A stretch of DNA of 64,000 nucleotides from Heliocidaris erythrogramma (lineage: Eukaryota; Echinodermata; Echinoidea; Camarodonta; Echinometridae): contig CM046856.1 of assembly GCA_025617745.1 (NCBI GenBank), forward strand, positions 42,647,049 to 42,711,048, in the 5' to 3' direction. The position numbers were made by a program, and so were the translations under genes. Shown here piece after piece: positions 43,291 to 54,300 of the stretch (position 1 is the first letter of the stretch; each line of letters starts with the position of its first letter). The notes under the pieces were generated by a model. The model was not told the DNA's origin, searched no databases, and saw only the letters and a program-made list of their open reading frames with translations.

Positions 43291-44340
43291 GATTTTTTAG
43301 ATTTTAGATTTCTTATGTTTTTCTATGTTTTTATCATTCTATCATATCTTTCTATTATGTTTTCTTTTGTTTTTCTTTCTTTTCATCATTCTATCATTTC
43401 CTCTTTCTATATTTCCGTATGTTTTCTTTCTATCATCTTCTCTTTCTTTAAATTTCTTACTTCTTACACTCACTTCCGGTTGAAATACGCTTTAGGATCG
43501 CATTTGGTTTCAAACTGCATGTTAGAGCAGTCTAAAGACCTCCCAAGGTGGTCTTCTGGAGCGCACCAGAAGAACGCTTCCTGGACCACTTTAGTATTCA
43601 CTCACCTCAGAACCGCTCCTGAGGAACAGGTCTTCAAAATGAGATAGTCTCCCAAATGGGTTGTTTGCCTCAAGATAATTTTGATGCCTTCAGAGTTCAA
43701 ACCAATAATTCTTTATAATTTTTAAGTAGTGTAACTCGGACATGTATGAAGTTATTTTAGATAACCTTGTACAATAGATGTTTACTATCTACTGTGCCCC
43801 TCACAAATATATAAGGTTAACTACATGTAAGCTGGGGTGATAATATGGTGACTTGTGCAGTGAGTGAACATGTGATAAAAAGTCAATTTGCAGGGGCAAG
43901 ATCACTGGCTACAGTGACTTGGCCTAGGACAAAAACAGCCTGATAATGATCACTAGGTCAAGAAAATCCTTTTGAATGATTTATATTGGATCATCTTACT
44001 TTTTAAAAACGTTTCAGATGTGGAGAACCTTGTACACTCACTCATAGGTCCATGCATGTACATGTAGCTATGTGGGGCTGTGGCAAATATTCGGGACTGC
44101 ACTAAGAGAAAAAGAAGCTATTTTTGAACATTTAAGTTGGATTGAAATTACATTTGGTAGATTGGTACTCTACTATAATTTGGGGGTTTGTAAGATTAAA
44201 ATGTATTTAAATGCTAATTTTCCTCTTAAGTATGATCAAGCCTGCACCAATCTGTTTTAAACCACTTATCACGTATTTGATATTAGTGTGTTTAATTTGA
44301 CGTCATATATTTTAATTTTATTTTCTTCCCTATGCAACAG
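43291..44340. other. T/C-rich DNA upstream of the VPS13B ATG exon
   Basis: TTTCTTTCTAT-rich from 43291 to 43460, then plain AT-rich DNA. The stretch ends in the acceptor CCCTATGCAACAG, so it is intron, and at least one untranslated exon lies upstream. Confidence 0.45.
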
Positions 44341-45332
44341 AGAAAAAGCCTCTCTCTACTAGAAATCACTTTGGAGAGCACAGCTGATCACCATGCTGGA
44401 ATCCTACATATCACCATTTCTACTGGGCTATGTGGACAAGTACATCAAGAACCTGAAACCAGAGGATCTGCGGCTCTCACTATGGGGTGGAGACCTGGTT
44501 CTAAACAATTTAGAACTACGACTTGATGCCTTGGAACGTGATCTCAACCTTCCTTTGTCTTTTGTGAGTGGTTTCATCCATGAGTTGCGCATACACGTTC
44601 CTTGGACCCGGATTGGTTACGAGCCGGTCGAGATCAGTATCAACACCATTGAGTGCACTGTGAAACTGCGTGATGCTGAGGTTGATGACAGTGATAGTGT
44701 CAGCTCCAAGTCGAGCACCAGTACTAACAAATCCAGAACAGAGAGTGGGTCAAAAGTGAAGCCCAAACAGGACATCCAAGATGCCAGTCTCTCTCCAGGC
44801 TACGTGACTTCCCTCATGAACAGGGTGCTGCACAATGTCCAAATCTCCATCAAGAACTTGATTCTGAAGTACGTGGAAGATGACATCGTCTTGTCTGTTA
44901 ACGTCCAGTCGTTTGCCACTTTTGCCACCGACAGTGACTGGCAGAAGGCCTACCTCGAACTTTCCTTGCCTGAGCTGGTCCTGAGGCGTGTCTGTAATTT
45001 CACGGACATCACTGTCTGTCTGGACAAACGCAATGCCAGTGGGAAGATTGAAGTTTACCAGGAGCCTGTGACTTTTAGGTGTGCAGTAACCACTCGCATG
45101 CACCTGACCTACAGCAGTCTGAATGCAAAACGGGTTAGCGCTGTCAAGGTCAGCACTCACTGTGAAGAGCTAAAGATGTCATTGTCAGACACACAGCTTC
45201 CGATGTTCCTCAGGGTTCTTGAGCTGGTGTTGGCACTGTACTACGGCTCCATCGACCTTCAAAGTGAGGAGCCAGAAGGGGATCAGGGTATCAAGGAACC
45301 AGAGACAAACCAAACGGCTACTTTAGGAACAG
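44341..45332 (+). CDS. VPS13B: VPS13B exon with start codon (chorein domain)
   Basis: The acceptor at 44339-44340 opens 52 bases of leader, then ATG at 44393. 940 coding bases give 313 residues plus one base. The chorein domain fills about residues 1-110. A Ser/Thr/Lys-rich linker (about 104-128) follows, then the first repeating beta-groove units. Donor is GTATAA. The exon is far longer than the vertebrate average for this gene. Confidence 0.93.
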
Positions 45333-48300
45333 GTATAATCTCTTTGATTCAAGGAAAATATTAATGAAAATGTGATTTTATGAAATATTTGATACCTTAT
45401 TGAAATGTAGCCTTATCAGAATTCTGGAATGAAAAGTCAAATAGGTATTTTTTTTAACATTGACCAACTTTATCTCAGGAACTGCTCTTTCAGTGACTGA
45501 AAAGTTTATTAAAATGTTATCTGCATGTTTGTTTTGTGTTTTTTTCATTCAGTAATATAGGATTTGAAGGTTTGCATGGTGAAGTTGTAATTCAGAAAAA
45601 AGGTTTGCGGTACAACCATGTGAGTTGGAATAACTCCACGTTCCGGTCAGAATGCTCTGGCCGTCGTCAGGAGAATAAGAAGAACTAATAAATCAGCAGA
45701 ATTTATATATGAAGCGGTAGAAATTCTACAGCTTCACAACTTGTTTGTAATGTTAGGCAATTCAGTAAGTAAGTTTTCAAATATTAAAACATGTAAGTTT
45801 CGTTTCAAACCTGTTGAGGATCTAGCTTGTAGAAATGAAACGAATGGAACACAGATTTTTCCGATGTGCAAGTTCCAACATCTCTGTTGTATATGCCTGC
45901 AGAGCCAGATGAGGCCCGTGTTGATCTGGATCCTTCATCGTCCTGGATGTCATGGGCGTGGTCGTTTGTCCCAGAGGCCCTTACCTATGATGAAGACGTA
46001 GACCAAGAGGAAGAAGGGGCTGCTAATCGATATGGTGGCGGCAAGCTGCAGAAGCGCCATGATCCCATTCTCTCCATAGGGTTCTTCTTTGACAAGGCTT
46101 CCTTGGAATTTAAGGCAAGTGACTCAAAGTGGATTACATGTAAAGCCCTCCGCACACCATACGATCGGTCTGTGATTCGATTTCAGAAAATGTAATATTT
46201 GATATAAACGTTTAAACAGCTGTAATCTTTTCGATTGAGGTTCTGAATAGGTAGTAAAATCAAAATTACAGTTTACTGCAAGCCTTCTAGTAGGAGGAAA
46301 GGATAAATTGGCTCAGAATCGTAGTGATGTCAGAGCAGTCCTGCGATTGTCTATGATTTGAAGCTGATTTGGCCTTTATTCCAATTAGAAGGCTGACAAT
46401 GTACTAAATGCCTAGATGTTGATTATTCATATTCTGGTTCAGAACCTGAATCAGCATGATTTGATTTGCTTAAATGTCCGTATTTAATGCTATTGCAATT
46501 TATTCCCAAAATCGGATCGCTGTCGATCATGGATTGCGCAGTTGGCTTTAGAAATTGTTTGAGAATAGAGGACTTAGTACTTGATATTATTGTCATCAGA
46601 GCGCGTGGGGCACAATAGCAAGGGTCAGGGCCCAGGTTTATAAATCAAAACGATTCAGGCTTGCTTGCATAGTTCTTTGCCCAGCAGAAGGGCTTTGGTC
46701 AACTCTGTCAAACTTATAGTTTAATAATGACAGAATAAAGTGATGATACAGTGGATTCAAGGTTCCAGTGGATAACATGCTTGGTGCTGATACCATGAAG
46801 CTAGTAGCATGAAACTAATACCAAGTGTGGGGGACTTATGAGATGACATACAAAGAGGCAATTCCTCCAATTTTTTGTGGTACAGATTAGAATCAAGTGG
46901 CGCCTATGGCGATATATTTTGCTAGCTGTTAGATTTGTGTACCAATATCAACTTGTGAAATTCACGCTCGCTACTCCTTTTCTTTGTATTATATAATTTA
47001 TATAAATTTCATTGATGCACCGGTTTTGCCAAACAGCACCGGGGATCGATAGCCTCGATCGAGGATCGGTTTACAAACCGATATGGCTCGGCCTTAATAC
47101 ATACACATGTGGCATGAAGACTTGGTCTAATGTTAAAGCTACATCCAGTTACATTTTGAATATGAACGCATGTGAAGAGCAGTCTTTTTGTGGGAACATT
47201 TCTCTTTTGATATTCTTCCCCTCTAACATATTAGTATGAAAAGCTCACTAATTATTGTTCACCTCTACCAAACCTCACAACCTTTTCTTTGATGGAATGG
47301 ATCATGTGAAAGAATGAGTTGTTTTTTGCTCTCAGGTGACCGATGCTGTTAGTGAACGTAGTCTTTATACCAGACCCAAACTCACCTTCCATCAGACGCT
47401 GCTCTTTGAGATGGAAGGGACAGCTCTAGACCTTCTGCTCAAAGGAGAGGGTTTCTTTGCTGCTCAGCTAGGGATCAGCCACATGAGACTTTTTGGTGTC
47501 GGCTCCTGTCCATGTGGCACCCATGACCATCCTTCCAATGTGGATGAACTGACGGTAAGTCGCACCAACAGAAAAACAATTCAGACAGGTAGACTATGAA
47601 GTACATAGAATAATTGTGTATTTTAGAGGTATCACATACAGTGAACAGCACTGCACACCAGTTTCTTCTTTAAGCTGTAATTATCTATTCTAACTGAATA
47701 TTCTTTCGTATAACAGACTTATAAACGCAATAAAGCAGTTAAAGATGATAAACAAAGAAATTCATAAGAAATTCATAAAACAATAGAACACATAAGAATT
47801 AAAATCAGTTGAAGACATAAGAATTAAAATCACTTTGAATTTTTTTTCTTATGTAATAAAGTTCTAAAGGTTTAGAAAGAACTTCTTGCATGAAGATTTT
47901 ATCTCCAAGGCCTTTCTTTACTTGATTATCAATCAAAATGCATATCTATGTATGTAATTTGAATAAATTATGTTATATGAAAAAATAAAGTTTTACATAA
48001 GAATAGCAATGGATTTGTGTTCATGTCGCGGCTTAGATCAGAGGGGGGGGGGGGGGGGGGGGGGGGGGCCTTGGAGGCCACCTCGCAGTCAAGAGAGGAC
48101 CTTGAAATAGCCCAGTACAGTAAGGGTTAATATATTTTTCATGAAGTATTTTGATTATCAGGGCATTTGAGGAGCAGTTCTTTTCAGGGAACATTTCTGC
48201 TGTGATATGCTTCCATACTGACATAAAAGCAATGAGAAAGCTCTCAAATTATTTTCCACCTTAACCAGTACTCCACCTTCTCTTTAACTCGCATATGATA

Positions 48301-51300
48301 TGACATATGTGACCCTCCACCACAAAACGACCAATAAGTCGGAAATTTGGGTATTTAACATTTCAACATAGTTTGAAAGCTTAGATTCTAAGCTTTAAAA
48401 TGATATGTAACTTGTCTTGTATGGACTAAGCAAACCCTTGTAAATTACAATGACAATGTCGACGTGTCAGACAGGCAAATGACCAAAACAATAGAGAAAA
48501 CGGGCTGTAAAGAAGAGTGACCATTTAAGAGCGCCTAATCTGTTTCCTATTGTTTGTCACACAAAAGGCTGAGCCAAAACTCCCTAGCATACACTGTGAA
48601 GTACTAATTGGATTGGGTTGAAACTTTCTATACCTTCAGAACAGACATATTTCTTTGTTTCTTTACATTTTGAATATCAGACAATGCATAGTTTTTAAGC
48701 TATTCAAGAAAAGCGATGCGAAGTACAATCCCAGCAAGTTGACACACAGAGTTTGAATGTCAAGGAAACATGGTCATTTTGAATGAGAGTAAAAACATTA
48801 TTTCAACAAGGTATTTTAACCTCAAATTTTGTCAGATGGTGGATTAATAGATGAACTTTCAGAAAATATAAAAAAACTTAAAATAAAACTTTCCACCCCT
48901 AACCACTTTTTACAGCTGTTTACTCTTAAACTCCCATTGCGACTTATTGGTCGTTTTGTGGTGGAGGGTCACAAATTATACAAGTGGCCCAGTTTAAGCC
49001 CTTTGAAATTAATAATCCTAACATGTTTCTTTTCTCGTGCAGGATCGCAGCTGTTACATCAAGCTTGGGGACGCCGACTACAGAGACAAATCCAACAACT
49101 ACCTCTCTCTGACATTGTTTGATGCCGACAGTCCGGAAAACAACCACCAGAAGACCATCTACATCTTGGATGGGGAGCACCACCAGACTGTGTACACTGA
49201 GAAAACCTCAATGAAGAAATATGGGGCATTCTGGATGGACTACCTCTACACATACGAGAAGCTGAGGGGGCTTGATGGTAATACCTTTGTAGGAATAAAG
49301 TGCAGGTCAAGGCTCACCGATAACGACATCGAGATTTAGCAATTTACTGCAATAAATCATATATACCTACCTATTATGCCAGTAGTCTTGACTACGGGAC
49401 CCCTTCGAGAATTTAACACAAATGAGTCACAATATTGTGCGGACCCCCCGTAATCCTATTGTCCCCTTCGCCACTCACGTGCGTCAACACGCTACGGCCA
49501 TCTTCCTCTTTCTTGCTCACCCCCGACGAGATAGGACGTATAGTCACAGCGCTCCTGAAATCAGGTCGTATAGTATCTTTTAGGTGCGCTTTTTCGCACA
49601 TTTAAAGCACTTTTAGGTACCTATATTCGCTTAGTACTGTGTGTTTTAGTAGTCACTTTTGCCGATTGCAAGGGATTTTTGATATCCTTTTCTTGGCATT
49701 TATTTTTCCCTTTCACGGTCAGCCCCACGTAGATATTTCTGTGTGTTTGCGGGTGTTTCCGTTTGTCACCGAGTCTTTGGGTTCGGTGTTTGTTCTTACG
49801 GTTTTTTGGCTGTGAAAATCTTTTGTGCGTATCTCCCAAATAAATTTTACTCTTATTTTACTGCATTCAGTTGAAGTATTATTTCGAAAAGTATACTTTA
49901 TTGTCTGTTTTATTGCAGTGGTATGAATTCGGAAGAAGAAGCAGCTAGGTCACGGAGACCTGCTTCTTCCGAAGAGTCGTCTAGCAAGACGACTCGGCCT
50001 TCCAGAACTCTCCCGAGTACTTCGGTACATGGGGGAGGGAGGAGGGCTAAGGGTAAGTTGCCTAGTGGTGTTTCCTTGCAGAGTTTGCCAGTCTCGGAGC
50101 TTGCGGCTTCGGGACGGGTGGCGTTAACTGAGTCTGGATTGTCAACTCCGAAGCCCGTGGTTTCGGGGTGGGTGGCGTCAGATTCTAGTGGTTTGGATAT
50201 CTCGAATCCAATCCCCCGGTCGTCAAGACCAGAGGGGGGGGCGGTTGTTTCCCGTACGGTAGCGTTCACTCGCTCTGATCCGTTAGGGGAGACGCGCCCC
50301 ACTACTGCAGGGCAACCCACGGGCTTTGTCCATGTTGGTCTGAGTTCTCAAACCCTAGCCCCCGGCAAACGCCAATGGGGGAACGAGTACTTCCTGGGCT
50401 GTCTACATTGCCAGCTAATGGGAATGCTCGAGCTAACAATTATGGACGCTCTTCGGAGCAACAGGTGTTTTCACCTGAGTGCGTGACTACTAGTGCTCCC
50501 CTATTGCCGCTCTCTAGCGGTCCAATAGCGGGTTCACACGCCTTTAGTAGTCATTGGGCACATACCGAGTCATCTCGGTCTGCCCCCGCACTGAGTGCTT
50601 TTAGCTCCCAACCCATGGCTACTGCATCTTTTTGCTTAGCCAATATGGGTGATTTGGGCGATTCTTTGGGCTTACGCCATGAGCGCTCTAATCCCTTTAA
50701 GGGAAGTGAACGTCCCTCCGCGGAGGGTTCGGTTCGTGTTTCCGAAGCGGCTTCGGAGATCCGAACGAATCCGATTAAGCGTTCTAAGAAAAGGGTTTCG
50801 GCTACGACTCTTGTCGAGCCAGCCAAGAAAAAGGCCAAGAAGAAGGCAAAAAGTGGCAAGGCTTTGCCGGCCTCTTGCCCGTCTGGCCTGGCTAACCCAG
50901 CTAGCTCCTCTCAAGCTGACATGTTCAGCATGATGCGGGCTTTTGCTCAGAATCAGGGTTGGTCCTTTGTACCGGCTACTTCAACCCTGACTTCTGTCCC
51001 TATTCAGGGGTCTGACTTTGAGACTAATCAGCCTTTTGTGATTGATTCGTCTTTGTCTGAGTCGGATTCGCATGTGCCTCCTATTCCCGCGGCCCTTGGG
51101 GCGCCGCCGGGCGAGGAGACTTTTGTTGAACCATGCGGGGCTCTGCCTGCTGAGTCCTTTGTTGGCGTTCCTTTGCCGGGTCATCCCGGTCCGCCCTTGC
51201 ACTGGGCGCCTTGGCGCCCGGCCCATGGCTGTTGCATCTTCTTGCTCAGCCGATATGGGTAATTGGTGCGCGTCTTTGGGTTCAATACCCTCAGCGCACT

Positions 51301-54300
51301 TCTCCCATAAAGGGAGGTGAGCGTCCCTCAGCGGAGGGTTCGGTTCGTGTTCCCGAAGGGCTTCGGGGATCCGAACGAAACCGAATAAACGCTCTGAAAA
51401 GCGGGTTTCGACTTAGGCTCTTTTTGGGCCAATCAGAAGCCTAGGGAAGGGGCTAAAAGAGGCAAGGCTTTGCCTGCCTCTTGCCCATCGGGTTTAGCTA
51501 ACCCTCCGGTCACTCAAGCTGAGATGTTCGGTGTGAGATGGGCTTTGCCCAGACTCAGGGTTGGTCCCTTGTACCAGGCATCACATCCCCTGCTTTTGTC
51601 CCTTTTTTGGGTCGGACATCGAGACTAATTAGCCTTTTATGGTTTATTCTTCTTTGTCTGTGACGGGATCACATGCGCCTCCTATTCTCGCAGCCTCGGG
51701 GCTCCGTCGGGTGAGGAGGCTTATGGCGGTTCATGCGTGAATCCGACTGTTTCGGCCTTTGTTCGTGATCCTTTGTCACGATCATTTCAGGCGGAACCAG
51801 TTTTGGAAGCGGCCTCTCAAGCTTCGGTTTCCGAATCGCTGGGGCAGGCAGAGCCTTAGTCGCTCTCCCTTTGTGGGGTAGAAGCGATTGCTTTGTTCTA
51901 AACTTTCCCTGGGTTCAGGCAGCGGGATTCCTCCGAGGGTATTTCTCTTGCGGAGGATTTCAAGCTGGATTATGGACGCATTGAAGCGGCGCTTCTTTTA
52001 AGCGTCATGTTTGGTTTGCAGTGGTCATAGTTTTCCACTGCAGCTGCCTCGGTCATGTACCGTCGCAGAGTCTTGGTTCTTACGGCCCTTTGGGTTAAGG
52101 AGTCGGACATCGCACTGCTTCTCTCGGATGTTCCGTCTCGGGTCCTTTGCTTTTGGCGATGCGCGATAACAGGTCTCTGTCTTGTTTACATGCTCATCCT
52201 AAGTCGATGCAAGCCTCTGTCCGCGTCTTGGTTGGTGGCTGTCTTCGTTCCTTTCTCCCCGCTTGGGAGGCCATCTCCGGGGACGCTTTTGTTCTCTTTG
52301 ACGGACGAGACGGATTCTTCATAGATCTGTCCGCCCCGCTCCCCGGAGGGGCTATAGGAACTCGGTCACCTCACAGGCCCTAGCTCGTTCTCGTGCCTCA
52401 TCAGAGATTGAATCTCTGTTGAAAAAGTGGGCTATAGAAAGGGTAAGAGACTGGCTGTCTTTTTCCCTTTCTCCGACTTTTGTTATTCCCAAGCGCTCGG
52501 GAAAACTTCAGTACATTTTCGGATGGAGACTCTCGCCTCCATTCTCCCGTTGATCAAGAGGAAGGACTACGCGGTCTTGATAGTTTTCGAAGATGCGTAT
52601 TTCGCACTCTTCCCTTCGGGCTGCGCCCAGTCCCTCGGGTTCTTACTCAGGTTGTAGCCGTGCTGGCAGCCTCTCTGAGGCGACGCGGCCTTCGGCTATT
52701 TTTGCTACCTGGACGATTGGCTTCTCCTAGCGGAGTCGCGCGATTGTTTGTTGGACGAGACTCGTTTGCTCGTCAATCTTACTCAAGACTTGGGTTTCCT
52801 AATATTTTGGGAAAAGTCAGAGTTAGTTCCTACTTGCAGCCCAGTTTTTCTGGGGGCTGTGTTGGACATTTGGAATCAGTTGGCTCGGCCCAGTCGAGAC
52901 AGGTTTCTCACCATTGTCTCGGCAGCTCGCAAGCTCATGCTGGCCAGAAAGGTTCTTGCGCGAGGCAAGTCCTTCCGTACCCCCCCCCCTTCCGTTGGTC
53001 TCGGTTTCGACGGACGCCTCTCGGTTGGGGTGGGGAGGACATTGCAATGGCAGCGCGGTCGCGGGGGATTGGTCTCATCTTGGGACTCTTCCCCATATTT
53101 AATGTCCTGGAGTTTATGGCAGTTCTTTTAACCCTGCTTCATTTCAGAAGCCGACTTTTCAGTCGTTCAGTTCTGATCCTCACGGTGGCGGCTTATGTCA
53201 ATCTGCAGGGAAGCACTCGTTCTGCTATCCTGAATGCCCTAGCAGCACAGCTGTGGAGGTGGTGTTGTCGCATGGCGATCACACCCGTGGCCTCTTTCAT
53301 CCCCGGTCTGGAAAACCTCATTGCGGATTTTCTGTCTCGGGGCGGGTGTCTTCCATCGGAATGGATGCTCCATCCAGAGGTCTTTCGCCGCATTTGCAGT
53401 TACCTGGATCCACTGGAAGTGGATCTTTTTGCGTCGGTTCTAAACCACCTACTTCCGATATATTGCTCCTGTGCGCGCGATTGGGGAGCTTGGGCTCTCA
53501 ATGCTTTCTCTCTCAGTTGGGAGAATCTTCGAGGATTTGCCTTTCCTCCCTTCCAGCTGATTCCGCGAGTCTTGCGGAAGATCAGGGAAGATCGGGCTCG
53601 GGTGCTTGTGATAGCTCCCTTTTGGCCCAGGAGGAGTTGGTTCCGGAGCTAATGAGCCTTCTGGCGGCTCAACCGTTCCTTCTTCCGTTAAGAGTGGATC
53701 TGGTGTTGCAGCCCCTCTCGGGGATTCTTCACCACAATCCAGAGTCCCTTCATTTGACTGCTTGGCCCTTATCGGGGAATCTGCAAGACAGTCGGGTCTC
53801 TGTGATAGAGCCGCGGAATTTTTATTGTCCAGTCGTAGAGTTTCTACTAGGGAGATTTATAATTCCCGTCTTTCGGTCTTTTTCCTTTGGCGTAAAGAGC
53901 GAAATCAAACCCCTTATCGGCTCCTATTGGTTCAATTGCGGATTTTCTAATCTCGCTATTTGACAAAGGGAGATCCATCTCTACTATCCGAGGCTACCGT
54001 TCGGAACGATCGGGGCCATTCATTCGGGTTTCTCAGATGATTCGGGGATTTCCAATTCCCCGCTGTTAAGTGGTGTGATTCGGTCGTTCTTTTTGAAGCG
54101 ATCTCCTTGTTCTAGGTTAGTGCCGTCTTGGAGTCTGCCTAAGGTCCTGGAGGCCTTGGCGAAACCTCTTTTCGAACCGTTAGGTGAAGCTCGCTTCATC
54201 ATCTTACGGTTAAGACGCTCTTTTTGGTAGCTTTTGCCTCTGGGCAGAGGCGCAGTACTCTTCATGCTCTCTGCCTTACTCCTGGTCATGTTCGCTGGGA

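Noticed and set aside
44393-45332. VPS13A, VPS13C or VPS13D instead of VPS13B
   Set aside because: The MLESY start, LQLSLWGGD-type segment and HELRIHVPW fit VPS13B; the A/C/D start is of the MVFE or MLEGLVAWVLN type.
50551-51226. Minus-strand frames inside the DIRS element
   Set aside because: They oppose the gag-like frame and have only the expected reversed composition.
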